From Diplolepis rosae (lineage: Eukaryota > Arthropoda > Insecta > Hymenoptera > Diplolepididae): 64,000 bases of DNA. The notes beneath the pieces are model-generated. The model did not search any database and had not been told where the DNA came from. It saw only the letters and a program-made list of their open reading frames with translations. Below, piece by piece: positions 32,464-44,520 of the stretch (position 1 is the stretch's first letter; every line of letters begins with the position of its first letter). A program made the translations under genes and the position numbers. The DNA is taken from positions 496,001 to 560,000 of the forward strand of contig JAPYXD010000403.1 in the NCBI GenBank assembly GCA_030998225.1, in the 5' to 3' direction.

Positions 32464-33389
32464 ATCTGTCGTCATTGCTGTACTCGCAAACGAAAAAAAA
32501 TCATCAACTGATGTTTTGCACGTTTCTTTAAATTCAGTCAAAAGCTAATGAATTGATAAACGCATAATTTTCCGTTCTGGAATATCAAAATAATATCTAG
32601 TGAATTGAAAGTCAAGCTGTTTTTTCTTTGCCTTTTACAAATATTGCGCAAGAAACTGTTTCGAAGATCAAGGATTGACTTGAAGTCCTTTGTTGCTATA
32701 GATTCACCAAATTCAGCTGCCTAGATGAATTTTTGTGCTGTTCTCACTGTAGCTAATCCTGATTTCTTCCAATAGCACGTTTCTTCAGTAACAGATGGTT
32801 CTTCGTTTCGGCGGTATACCCACATGAGAAAGGCCGTGGAATTTTTACAGCCACCTACAAATTTTCACCCAGATAAATATCAGAATTGTCTATTTCATTA
32901 AACATTTTATAATTATTCAATAAATATCAATTCAATGCTATTCCAGCTCATTTTTTGTTTCAATTTTTCTCTTAATCTGGAATATAACCATACCTTCAAA
33001 CAAGTTCAATCAATTTATCAACTAAAGAAATAAATTTTACTTTTTGACCATGGTTTTCACAATTTTAATTATACACTTTGGTCAATACTGCGGGTGTAGA
33101 TTTATATTAATCATTTTTTATCACCCTGTGTACATTTTCTTTCATACATTAGTTCATATTTATTACTTTCGCATTCTTAAATTATATTATAATTTTTAAT
33201 TCAATCATTTCTAATCTAATATCAATAATTTATACGTTCAAGTACTGTGCTATTGATTTCAATATTCATTTAACTCATTTATATTCATTTGACTTATTAT
33301 TCAGTAAATTATCATTTAATAAGTACATTTTCAAAGTTTTAAGACTGATTGAGGTTATTACCACTTGACGCTGCACAATATTCGCAGTG
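32464..33389. other. Decayed interior of ISL2EU element
   Basis: No coding segment that I can support; AT-rich. Confidence 0.4.
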
Positions 33390-34160
33390 GTTAGTCAATA
33401 TAGTATCATCCTCATTAATGGTCAATACCACTTGATAATTTTTTGCTCTGACTCTGTGCTCAGGGCAAACGGTGCAATGTCGAAACACTTGTTAAATTCG
33501 ATTTCCGGAATTGCCTTCAAAGCCTTCTTCAATCGTGTCAAAACGGTGTTCTCAGAGTGGTCTTTTGAGTTTAGGGAATAGTTAGAAATCACACGGAGTC
33601 AAATCAGGCGAATATGGTGGTTGTGGAACGAGATGCGTTGAGTTCTTGGCGAAATGGTCACGAAGAACCAGTGCAGTGTGGGACGGCACATTATCGTGAT
33701 GCAAAAACCACGAGTTGTCTGCCCAAAATATCTTTTGAAACGGTGTTGAGTGATTCTCTTGAAATGCCAATAGTGTCAGCAAGGTCTATAATTGTCAATC
33801 GACGATTTTTGTGCACTAATTCTTTTATTTTGATTGACGTGTTGCTCGTCAGTTGATGTTGAAGGTCGTCCGGGGCGTTCCAAGTCATCAACACGTTCTC
33901 TGCCTTCTTTGAAGTCTTTGTACCACTCATAAACATTTTTCTGCGACATGGTCAAATCACCAAAGGCCTTCTGCCACATTCTGAACGTTTCCGCAGCTGA
34001 AATTTCATTCCGCAAACAAAATTTAATGGCACTTCTTTGCTCAACAAATTCAGACATTGTAAAAATTCCATTGACATGAAATTTGGCATGAATGTCTGTA
34101 TCAGTAGGACCAACATAAAAATAGAAGAGTTTGCCCAAATCGATTAGCCCGCGAAGTTTA
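33390..34160 (-). mobile_element. Mariner inside the ISL2EU element, internally deleted
   Basis: A minus-strand transposase (33470-34057) with its surroundings lies between exon 2 of the SWIM/YqaJ-type gene and the decayed interior. I could not delimit its terminal repeats, so the ends are approximate. Confidence 0.6.
33470..34057 (-). pseudogene. Mariner transposase, deleted in the middle
   Basis: Starts at ATG 34057: [20 protein letters not shown], then [20 protein letters not shown] and [18 protein letters not shown]. After frame changes come [20 protein letters not shown] and ILGRQLVV, then a jump to FLHHDNVPSHTALVLRDHFA with the second catalytic Asp and PPYSPDLTPCDF with the third. The segment with the first catalytic Asp is deleted. 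The tail LFPKLKRPL continues to about 33550. This is a different mariner lineage from those at 4093, 37400 and 63163 (start MSEFVEQR rather than MSxFVP or MDKKE). Confidence 0.8.
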
Positions 34161-34174
34161 AATTGAAAATTCAC

Positions 34175-34483
34175 CTTATTTTTTGCCCATAGTAGTGAGG
34201 TGCAAATAGCCCCATCGTTTTTGAGCGAAACATAACCTACGGCTTGATCTCCGAAGCTTTCTCTTGACGACCTGTATAACGTTTCACACATTTTCTGAAA
34301 AATTCGTAATCGTAAAAATTTACATTAGTAATAATAATAACACACTTACCTTGCCACTTTTGCGTTGCGTAATTCCTCAAAATCATCGTTATTTTTTACA
34401 TATTCCATGACCATAAACAGGTCTACTTTTGGCAAATTTTGAGCATCAGCTTTAATAAAACCCGCCTGCAGTTTATTTGCCAT
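34175..34483 (-). pseudogene. SWIM/YqaJ-type protein, first two exons (ISL2EU second gene)
   Basis: Exon 1 (34350-34483) begins MANKLQAGFIKADAQNLPKV and ends at a GTAAGT donor. After a 55-bp intron, exon 2 (34175-34294) has [18 protein letters not shown] and ends at a GTGAAT donor. This start is recalled from the second protein of ISL2EU elements, which continues into a SWIM zinc finger and a YqaJ-like nuclease. Those later parts are missing. The recognisable frame of exon 2 is one base off the phase delivered by exon 1, so a one-base loss has occurred. Family call rests on pattern memory. Confidence 0.5.
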
Positions 34484-34599
34484 GTTTTGATATAAAAAAA
34501 ATTATAACAAAATTTTTTTTCCCACAATAATTAATGTTAGAGTATATAGATTACAAAAAATAATAATTTCCTCTATTTTTTGTTCTCATGTCCCAACCC

Positions 34600-34974
34600 T
34601 ATTAGATATTGTAGAAAAGTCGATTCCAGCCAGCTTCATCACTTTCAAATTGACCGAGCTTGACGTTTCAAGTTTATTTATGATAATTTGATACTGAAGC
34701 TCCAACCAATTTTATAATATTAAAGATGCTGTAAATTACTCATTTTCTCAAATTCACTAAAATTTCTTTTTCAGTTCAAGTGAAACAGGAAATTCAATTT
34801 ACTTAAGGCTCTATCAGCCTTAAGGAACACATTCTCATCATGACACTCGCGCTTCGCGCTCGATTTTCTGTATGCATTTCAGTAACATTTTAATAAATTA
34901 CATGATTAAAATAATTTATTTATTTTCTTCCAAATATCTCAGAAACGAAAAACAATCGTAGACTTTATTTAAGG
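34600..34974. other. Intergenic, no gene seen
   Basis: No coding or repeat signal that I can support. Confidence 0.5.
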
Positions 34975-35590
34975 AAACGATTTTGCAGAACAACGCTTAT
35001 TTCGTATCTCACATATTTTGGTGAAAAAAATCGAATTTTTTTAATATTAAAAATCAAAACATAAAATATACCTCCTGTCCCGAAATGTCTCAATGAGAAT
35101 TTGTAGACCTCATTTAGGGAAACAATTTTCCATCTAAACGTTTTTTTTGTATCTCACATATTTTGTCTAAAAAATTGAATTTTTGAATTTTAATCGTATT
35201 TTTTGGAATTGAAACGAACAATATATGTTTTATCAGAAACTGCGTCAGACAAAATTTGTAGATATTTTTGAAACGAACAACTTTGTATTTCTACGTTTTT
35301 TTCGTATTTTACATATTATTGTTAAAAAATTGAATTTTGGATTTTCAATAGTTTTTTTTTTAATTAAAAAGAAAAATATGCATCTTATGAAAAAATGTTA
35401 CAATTCAAATTTGTAGGTCTTTATTTATTCAATAATATTGTATCATAACGTTTTTTCGTATCTCGTATAATTTAACTGGAAAATGGAATTTTGATATTGA
35501 CTTTTTTCGAATTTGAATATGCTGTAACATTTCTAATTTTGATTTAATCAAAAAATGTTATCAGGATAATTTTTAGAGATTTATGAGCAC
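34975..35590. repeat. Decayed tandem repeat, unit about 150 bp, four copies
   Basis: The phrase ACG..TTTTTCGTATCTCACATATTTT, then AAAAAATTGAATTTTT, recurs near 34995, 35140, 35290 and 35445, each followed by a GAAA(C/A)GAACAA or TTTGTAGAxxT phrase. Copies are only moderately alike, so this is an old satellite-like array. Confidence 0.6.
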
Positions 35591-36960
35591 TATCTAAAAC
35601 CAGTAATGAAATTTTTTATTTTTTCAAAAAATTATTTTCAAAAACACAAAAGTTGTGCTCAACCCCTCAATTTTGATTGGATGTGGCTAGTTAACGAACT
35701 TGTCCTTACTTTTTCGGTTCCGATAAAGTGTACCAAAGCTCAATTCAATCTGATAATTCTATCGAGAGTTATGCCGCACACGACCTACTACAGACAGACA
35801 GACAGATACTTTCGTAAAAACCCTTTTTTCTGACTCAGGGGGTCTTAAAACGTAAAGATTTGATGAAAATTTCGAAAGTCATTTTTCACATAAAAACAAT
35901 ACCTTCTCATCCATGATGAGAATGTAAAAAAAGATCAAAATATTCTTGCGACCAGTCATTAAAGAAGTAGATGTTTTATTGAGATCTAAGATACATAGTT
36001 GATGGTATAAATATTGAATTTTACTTTCTGGCATTAATAACAATAACTTTGCAACCAAAATCAATTATCTTTTGAATTAATCTCCACTTTAGTTTCGCAT
36101 CCCTAAATTTAAATGTGATATGTTATTGTTTCATTTTGATGTATTTGAACTATTGTCATGAAATTCAACTTGCACCTATAGAAATCGTGTTATTGTAAAG
36201 AAAACTTCCACATCCAGAAAACGTTCTTGCTTCGTTAAATCTTGATTTGAATGCATTTTTTGTAGAATCTGCACAATCCTTTATTGTATTTAGTTGACAA
36301 TCTTGAAGTTTGTAGATTGTACTGTATAGAATGGTCAGTAAAGTTATTGAAAATTATGGGAGTATATAAGTTTGCAATCCTATATGCTATTTCCTACTAA
36401 TGGTAATTTATAAATAACTCAGTAAACTATTGTAAAATAACAAGTACGCACCTACAATCCTCTGAGGTAAAAAGAAATGGAAGTGGTAAGATATCGAAGA
36501 CATTTTTAGAAGAATTGCGTGAATCGCACATGGCTATCTTAAGAAATAATCTTAAATCTTGGAAACATTCCTTGTCAGTTGAAAGCATACGAACCCCTGA
36601 TATAAGAGAAAAATAAACAGATCAAAACAGCAAAAATAAATAAGAATAGGCAAAAGAAGTAAGAGAAAGGAAAAAGAAGTAAGAGAAAAAAAAGAAAAGA
36701 AATAAAAAATTAAAGTGACACATCTAGGAGAAAAATAATGAGAAAGTACATTAGAAGAATACAGGCTCTTGTGCATATGTTCCTCACAGTAATCTGCGTC
36801 GAATGGCGATACCATTCGAAGTAAAACGACATTTGAATCGTTTTATAATTTTCTCAAGCATCAACCGATAAGTTTGCGGGGAAGTTTTTTAGTCAAAACA
36901 TGGGCTTTTCATACTGATTTTAGGCGCTTACCTCAGTCGGACCAATCCGTCTTGCGACGA
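35591..36960. other. Intergenic; CAGA microsatellite at 35791-35808
   Basis: Contains a short (CAGA)n run and A-rich purine stretches near 36600-36740. Open frames here are composition effects. No gene is supported. Confidence 0.5.
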
Positions 36961-36964
36961 CGTT

Positions 36965-37180
36965 CACAAAAAATTCAGTACTATCCTACTACTGGTTAGC
37001 CGCTACTGTCTTGCCATTACTGGTACAGTAATGGCTATCATAAATATTTAGTACTGTGCCAGAACTGGGAAGACGGTATCGCGACAGTATTGGTCAACAG
37101 TACTGCGCCAGTACTGTTTAGCCGCTATTGACTTGCCATTACTGGGAAAGTAGTGGCGTAGTACTAAAGTATTATTTTAC
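36965..37180. repeat. Two-copy direct repeat, period about 122 bp
   Basis: TTAGCCGCTACTGTCTTGCC near 36997 recurs as TTAGCCGCTATTGACTTGCC near 37119, with CATTACTGG and CAGTACTG phrases in each copy. Confidence 0.7.
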
Positions 37181-37187
37181 GCTAATC

Positions 37188-37255
37188 ATCCTCCGATAAT
37201 GTTGATAGTGGCAAAAATTTCAAACTTAACTAAATAATTTGAAATAATTTAAAAG
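37188..37255. repeat. Half copy of the hairpin MITE at 3767-3895
   Basis: CCTCCGATAATGTTGATAGT through AATTTCAAACTTAACTAAAT matches 3846-3895 with a few differences. Only one arm is present. Confidence 0.7.
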
Positions 37256-37399
37256 AATTATTATCATACAATTCTAAAAAATTATATAATAATAAAATTT
37301 AATATTCAATATTTTGAAATAATAAACAATATCATTTGATCTATAACTTAATTCGTGCGGTTTTTTCCAAATTCGAACGTTTATTTAAGAAAAACATGT

Positions 37400-38181
37400 A
37401 CAAAAGTATTATTCAAAGTATTGCATATCTAAAGCTATGACTTCTTCCCATCTTTCTGTCAATTTGTGGATTCCATCCCAAAAGAACTGCGCCAGCTTGG
37501 CGGCCAAGAATGAATCAAGCCAATTTTAGATACCCTGTTCTGATATGAACCGTATTCCAGTGAGGGCGTTCTGCATCGATCGGAACAAATGGTAGTCAGA
37601 AGGGGCAAGGTCTGGGCTATAAGGCGGGTGGGGTAAAACTTCCCATCCACTGTTTTCCAAACAGTTTTTAATTGGAATAGCAACATGGGGCCGACCGTAT
37701 GGATCCATCTTTCATCACCAGTAACAATTTGATACAAAACTGACTTCTTTTTGTGGCGTTCCAGCAGCATTTCGGACATGCAAAACCGCCTTTTAACGTC
37801 TCTCGGCTTGAGTTCATGTGTAACCCAATTTCCTTTCCTTTAAATGTATCCGGCTGCTTTTAAACGTTTTGAAATGGCTGCTTGAGTGACTCCCAAAGAT
37901 TCTGCGAGCTCTTCTTGTGTTTGGCAACAATCTTCATCAAGTAATGCTTCCAGTTCTTCATCTTCAAACTTTTATGGCTGCCCAGGAGGTTCTTCGTCTT
38001 TCAAGCTAAAATCACCACTTTTAAATCGTGCAAACGACTTTTGGCACGTTCGTTCAGCTAGAACATGTTCACCATAAATTCCCACCAAAGTATGATGACT
38101 TTCGGCAGCAGTTTTCTTCATATTAACGTAATGAAGAAGAACTTCCTGCAAAAACACTTTTTCAGGCACAAAGTTCGACAT
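37400..38181 (-). pseudogene. Mariner transposase (family 1), broken
   Basis: From ATG 38181: MSNFVPEKVFLQEVLLHYVN, KKTAAESHHTLVGIYGEHV, FKSGDFSLKDEEPPGQP, stop, then EEL..SLGVTQAAISKRLKA (helix-turn-helix), another stop, ELKPRDVKRRFCMSEMLLER and VTGDERWIH with the first catalytic Asp. A deletion then joins to [10 protein letters not shown], past the second catalytic Asp, and [18 protein letters not shown] with the third. The C-terminus runs on to about 37440 (LTERWEEV). Two stops, a deletion and frameshifts: inactive. Same type as 14405 and 63163. Confidence 0.85.
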
Positions 38182-38762
38182 ATTTGAGTGAAAAAATTAT
38201 TGTTGTTTACGCTTCAAATAAATGACATATACTGAAAAAGACGCACAATGACAGTAGCTTTCCAACGCATGTTCGGAATATTGGAACGATGGAATAGTAA
38301 TCAAGTTACGACATCTCTTATACGGAGAAAAGTTTGGTGGATCCGTTCCCCCAACACGTAGAACTATTATGCTAAACACACGGAGAGCTGCGCGACCTCT
38401 GTTTGGTCGAACGGTTCTACCAATTTCGGGAAATGATTACCCCAAACCCCCAAAAGTGGTCGAGCCGTTACGCGAAATGCTTAGTCGAGCCGTTCTCTCG
38501 CAAGCTTTGTTGACGCAAGTGACTACATTATTTCAACATTTTTTCATTCTCTTTATGGTTCAGAATGGAAGTTTTCTTTTCAAAATACAAATTTCATGAT
38601 ATCTACAAAGTATTTTTAGGTAAGTACAAATGCCTAATATTATCACACTATGATTGTTTGTAGCATAACCTAAAAATTACATCTTGTTTTCTTCATTTTA
38701 TTATTTGCATTTCAAAGATTTTTCGCGTGTTTTTTTCACGATTTTGATTTTTTCTCATTCAG

Positions 38763-41464
38763 CAAGTGGCATAACAGATGAAGATTTTTATTTGCTAAGC
38801 AATGATCACATTACGTCAATTTTAAAAAATCATCTCAATGTCTTAGTTGTTTTCCTAACAGTTTTTAATTACGAGAAAGGAATAATCTTATTAGAGGAGT
38901 TTAATGCAAAAAAAGAATTTTACAATATTTGTAGATGTGTTTAATTATGTGGCAAATGATATGTATCGATTTTTAAATAACAGCCTTGAAGGTCGAATAA
39001 TCTTAAGAAAGTATAAGAATACCAAGATACTTGACCATTGTAGATTGACAGATATGTTGATTTTAAATGAATTGAAAGATGACTCTATTAACTACAAGTA
39101 AGTCTGGTTACTTTCTAAATGAAAAGATAGGATTTTGAATTATAAAATGTTTGAGGATATTCCGGCACACAACCTAATGTCAAACTTTTTATACAATTTT
39201 AAAAAGTAAAGGAGGAGTTCAGTGAATACTCCCTGATTTCAAAAGAGGAACCTAGTCAGAGGTTTAAAAAAATAGTTGTCGAAATTGTTTATTGAAAAAA
39301 TTTATCATTAGTTTATTGATTTTTTCCATCTGAGAAAAAAACTATTTATAACTTTTATTAACACATTGCGCGCGACCGGAGTATATACATTAACCCCACA
39401 CGCTCATTAAGTTTGAGATTCGATTGAATGCCAATACATTCTTAAAAAGTCAGATTCATGTATAGTATATACGAAACATGTCCTCTTAAATATCTTATCT
39501 TTCATTTAGTAATTATAACCAATGCTTTGTGTACAGTATGAAGTCATTTTAGAAATGACTGGGATAATATCCATGTCCGATTGTCTGTAGTTTTTATTAT
39601 ACATTGGTCATTTTTAAAACGCAAATTATATTTTTTTTCAACAGCAAATTTTTCTGCATGACAGAATATTTAGCTCGCTTTTAAAGTTTCATGTGGTGTA
39701 GTATTGCTTTTCTTTATTGCTTGATATCCAGTGTGGCTTAAGCTTTGATTTTTATTAGCGTAAGTTTTATTTTTGTTTGTTTAGAAAAGCGTTTACTAAC
39801 ATGGAGAAAATTATTGTAGAATTGTTAATGAGCCTGTTCTACTAACGCACATAATCTTTCTTTATATTTCCTACAAGTTGCTTTTTCCAAAATTCTCGTC
39901 ATGATGAAATTATTTTAGGATAAAAGTTGACAAAATCAAGGAACTGGGTGACCAAATTGCTCAATTGTTTCCCTCGGAGGACAAAGACCTGTTTTACGTA
40001 CCGTATACTAAAAATTCAAGTGGAGTAGTTTTAGGAGCTCGCGGTAGTCTTTACAATCGATATAAATTTTTAAGAAAGCAATTACGTGTGGCCGGTCTTT
40101 TATCTGTCAATATCTCCGAAAATAGTGACTGTTCTGTGGACAATGAAAACGAAGTAGACGGTAAGGAAAAATAATATTCTTACAGAGTTTAGAAAAAATC
40201 AATATCAAAATAAAATGTTATAATATTATTTTATACAGACAATATATTAAATTACTTAACGGATGCCATTCGGGAGAAGTACACGTCACAAGTTACTCTG
40301 AAATGCTGGGGAGATACATATGAAGAAAGGTTGAAGACTCTATTACCAAGTGGGAGGAAAAAGGTGCCTGTGCCTATTGATAGATATCTGAAAAGTTTTC
40401 CTTGTCTGTGTCCACCGCTTGGGATAGCACTGGTATAACATAACTTAGATTTTATTACTAACCCCGAAGTCAAAATTATTTTTAGAGGTTTATTAATCCA
40501 GAAAACAGTGTTTATAATAAAGACTTTCAAAGTTTACTCTTTAATAAAAATTGGTTGGGTTTTACTTCCTGGAAATTTGTTTTGAAATTTTACTGCACAA
40601 GAGACAAATAACATAAGAATTTTTTGCATTGAATTTGCAGCTCGAACTCGATTTTCACAAATTCAGTTTAAATTTGGGAAAAGAAAATGTGATCAATCAA
40701 GATGAAAATCCATCGTACCACTATCTATTTTATGAACAATGGTCTCATTTATCGATTAAAATTATTAAATATTGTAAAGAAAGCAGACTTAAAGAGGTGA
40801 AGGATTTTATTAAACTCCATGAAAAACTGATTCTTGAGGGTAATATGCGTTTAAAAGTGTCCGCATTTTATCTTCTCGATATATTTTTTTCTTATAAATT
40901 ATTTTTAAATTTTTAAATTTTATTTCAGGAAAACACAACGATCTATTGGCATTATTGTTGTTGCCATTGTGTATAACAGTGTCTAAGACATTGAAATTAA
41001 AAGACTCACAGTCTATCACGCTGAAGAAAGCTGATGTAGCAAAAACTTTTATTTTACACGTGGAAGTATGGAAAACAAAATTTTATAGTCACAATTATAC
41101 ACTTTCATCATTTAAATCATTAACGCTATTTTAATTGTTTCAGAAATTCGAAGACATCATTATTGAAAAGGAAAAATATGAAAACTGGCTAAATACCATC
41201 AATCAGCCGATTTATCCCTACATTTTAATTTGCGGCACCGTAGAAAATTGCAAATCATACGTAGTTCTGAATGGTGCTAATTACCCATACGAAAATACAA
41301 CCAGAGCTGTTGAGTCTTGCTTCAAATGCTTAATTGCATTGAGAAAGTGGCCATTTTTATGTGACTACGTGTGGTATTTCATTGAAAAATTGGTGTATGG
41401 TTTAAATCCCGATAAATCATATGCTGCCGTGAATAAGTTAATCGTTGATTTAAAAAAAAATTGA
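38763..41464 (+). CDS. Second gene of CACTA-type element, spliced, open
   Basis: Exons inferred from splice signals with matching phases: 38935-39097, 39919-40160, 40239-40432, 40641-40839, 40929-41065 and 41144-41464; an earlier exon starts near 38763 (GITDEDFYLL). All have GT-AG borders and no internal stop. Recognisable phrases: GRIILRKYKNTKILDHCRLT, GVVLGARGSLYNRYKFLRKQ, VPIDRYLKSFPCLCPPLGIA, LLALLLLPLCITVSKTLKLK, YPYILICGTVENCKSYVVLN and RAVESCFKCLIALRKWP. Proteins of this layout accompany transposon genes in many insects and are annotated as uncharacterised; function is unknown to me. The first exon and start codon are not settled. That the gene stays open while the transposase has two lesions is notable. 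Confidence 0.65.
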
Positions 41465-41649
41465 TTTATCATGAAGACTTTGACAAACTAAACACATGAG
41501 CTTAATATCAATTGTAATTGATGATATGCTGTGATAAATTTTAGACTTTAATTAGAAATTCAAGTTGTTCAATTGATGAAAAGCGTTTTCCATATTATTC
41601 GTAGTGTTACAAAGTGAATTAAATATTTAACTACGATTTTTTTGACAAT

Positions 41650-43661
41650 TTTATTCGTAATGTGTTCGTACCATCTTTGAAGAGTGACGTTTTAGCGATA
41701 TTAAAAAATACTGGTATTGCTGACTCTTATTTGAAAAAAATAGAAAAATGTTTTGATAAGCACAGCAGAATATTCGATGATGTGGCAAGTGAATCTAAAC
41801 GATTTACAATTTTTAAGAAAAAAGGCTTTCTTGATTTTCAAACTTTTACAATCGGAAGAACTTTCGTAGAAAAATTAGTCAACAATGATGTGCTGCTCGT
41901 ACCTGACTTTTTTATGCAATACACGTTCCATTGCGGAAGAGTCTTAAATTATTTTTGGAAATACCAGGAGTTTTTGATCAAATTCTAGAATACATTCATA
42001 AATTATCGAAAGAACCTTATATAATAACTAATATTATACAGGCTGATTTGTGGCTGAACCTATATTCAAAGAAATTTACCAATAGTATCGTTCTATCTCT
42101 TTTCATATATTTTGACGAATTAGAAGTTGGAAACCCTTTGGGCAGCCACGCCGGTACAAACAAATTTGGCGCAGTGTATGCGTCAATCGCATGTCTTCCA
42201 CCACATATGGCTTCTCGTCTTAATAGTTTCCTTTTTTCAACTTTGGTGCGTGCAGAAGATAAAAAAGAATGCGATAATAAGAATGTTTTTAGAAAACTTA
42301 TAGCAGAACTCAATTTTCTCGCCAGTCATGGAATCACGTTAAATATAAATGGTGTCCAGATTGTTGTGAAATTCCAATTGGTATTAATATTAGGAGACAA
42401 CTTAGGCCTAAATGGTATATTAGGCTTCGTGGAATCTTTTAAAGCAAATTAGTTTTGCAGAATATGCAAAGTACATATAGATGAGTCATTGAGACTGACT
42501 ACCAAAAATGATTTCCTATTAAGAACTCCCGAAAATTATGAGGCGGATGTTAAAACCAATAAAGTATCAGATACTGGAGTTGAAGAACCATGCGCATTTC
42601 ATGAAGTAGATGGTTTTCACGTAACACAAAACGTGACTGTAGATATAATGCATGATTTGTTGGAGGGTGTATGTATGTATGATATGAAAGAAATAATATT
42701 TGTGTTCATATTTTCAAAGAAGTACTTTACGTTGCAGAGTCTAAATCTACGAATTGAAAATTTAAATTTTGGTCCAATTGAAAATTCTAATAAACCTCCT
42801 AATATTTCACTGGATAGATTAAAAAATAAAGTAAATTGTAAGATGTCTGCACCCGAAATGCTCTGTTTCGTAAGATATTTCGGATTGATCGTTGGAAATT
42901 TGATCCCTGAAAATGACAAGCATTGGAAATTGTATAAATATTTAAGACAGATTATTGATATTGTGACTAGCCCAAGGTTAATTCGTTCAGATGCAAAAGT
43001 TTTAAAAAAATTGATAGAAGAACACAATCAACTGTACATCGATATTTGCGGTGTATTGAAGCCAAAGTTTCATATCTTACTCCACTATCCTACAATTTTA
43101 TTAAATAATGGACCATTAATCAACTTTCGGAGTATGCGATTTGAATCAAAACATCGTCATTTAAAGGCTAATGCGCAGTCGACTAATAGTAGTAAAAATT
43201 TATTAGTTACCATTGCAAATAAACAATTGCTGAAAATGTGCCAAGTTATACATTCCACAGAATTCGAAAGTAACGTTAAATTCGATTCTTGTGACGACGG
43301 CGAATGTGTATCAAGATTTGAATTTTGTAACATTGAGATCCAAGGTGAAAAAGAATATTACAAACAAGTAGAAGTTAATGCTACTTTATATAAAACTGGA
43401 ACCTTTCTGGTAATTGACATAAAAGAAAGCGAAGTCGAATTTGGCAGGATTTTAAAAATTATAAACGTGAAAGATATCATCTTTTTTCACTTCAAAATAT
43501 TCAGAGAAATAACTTTTGACGATCACTTTCACGCATTCATTGTAAATCCAAATAGTAATGAAACCAAATTACTAAATTATAATGATTTACCTAACATTGC
43601 TCCCGCATTATCTATACAGAAAAACGATACACATTTAATTGCTCTGCGATATAAATTATAA
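41650..43661 (+). pseudogene. CACTA-type transposase, two lesions
   Basis: The protein starts near VFVPSLKSDVLAILKNTG and continues LSLFIYFDELEVGNPLGSHA (first acidic catalytic residue), VFRKLIAELNFLASHGI, LILGDNLGLNGILGFVESF (second), FCRICKVH, FHVTQNVTVDIMHDLLEGVC (DxxHDxLEG block), RYFGLIVGNLIPENDKHW, LKPKFHILLHYPTILLNNGP and SMRFESKHRHLKANAQS. This order is that of animal CACTA/EnSpm (Transposase_21-like) proteins. A frameshift lies near 41940-41990 and a TAG at 42450-42452; otherwise open to the stop at 43661. The missing N-terminus may lie in an upstream exon. Confidence 0.8.
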
Positions 43662-44520
43662 TTTGAAATTTTATACTCCAATGTAAAATATAAAGAATAT
43701 TTACTTTTTTTAAATAAAATTTGTTGCATTTTAATTACAATTAATAGTAGTTATTTATTACCATTTATTATGTTATCCTGGATAGTAGCAAAAATAAAAT
43801 AAATTCAATATTTAAAATTAAGTTAGTTTTTTATTAAACAAGAAATGTGAAATATTAACTTTTGTATATAGGTATTCAATCAATTCTTTAAACTAATTGC
43901 GATTTACAAAATAATTGCTTTTATATCGTTTTTAGATTCCAATATTCATTAATCTGAAATTACGTATTATAAACCTCAAAATTGTATAAGCACATATTTT
44001 CTATTTTACGACATTCTGTTAAGAAATGAATAAATAAAACACATTTTTTATAGTACAGATAAACGGAAAAGGGGGAGAAAGCACGTTTGTCTACTATGGA
44101 AATTGTATTTTAGTGGTTTCGGATAATTGGTCCAACTTAACAGTCAATCTTTTTATTTCAATCATGAAATGGAAAAAGTAAATATTTTCTTGGTAGTCAA
44201 TGTGATATTCCTTTTTTAATTGTTAGGATGATTAATGAATAAAGACATTTTTTGATCCAAATACTTTTAGCGCAAAATGAACAACATAAATCCTAACCTC
44301 AAAATTTGTATTGCTTATTTTGCTAGAAAAGTATAAATATCAAACTTTTCTTTATTCTACAACCGTATACTTATAATTAAAAACGGAATTTCAATGACTA
44401 TATATGAAATAATTTATTTTAAACTTCAATATTTATTCAACACTATGTGAGCGATAACTGAACAGTTTCATATATTTGACATTTTAAGAAAACATTTTGG
44501 AAGAACTACTCCACGCAAGT
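43662..44520. other. 3' noncoding part of CACTA-type element
   Basis: AT-rich with no gene. It leads into the subterminal repeats and the right end at 44624. Confidence 0.5.

Larger units (their letters stand above)
30762..34599 (+). mobile_element. ISL2EU-type (PIF/Harbinger-related) DNA transposon, decayed
   Basis: GGGTTGGGACATG at 30762-30774 recurs in reverse complement at 34587-34599. Inside are a THAP domain and a DDE_4-type transposase on the plus strand, and on the minus strand, starting from the other end, exons of a SWIM/YqaJ-type protein. ISL2EU elements are known to carry exactly this convergent pair: a THAP-transposase and a YqaJ-like nuclease. Most of both genes is missing and a mariner sits in the second gene. 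A clean target duplication was not identified. Confidence 0.65.

Noticed and set aside
34975..35590. CRISPR-like array
   Set aside because: Repeats are diverged and about 150 bp apart with no constant short direct repeat; the DNA is eukaryotic.
36552..36815. 87-codon Phe/Leu-rich frame resembling membrane segments
   Set aside because: It lies over a purine-rich simple-sequence stretch; the hydrophobic look comes from TTT/CTT codons.
38369..38599. Protein-coding frame at the left end of the CACTA-type element
   Set aside because: It overlies subterminal repeats and has no homology.
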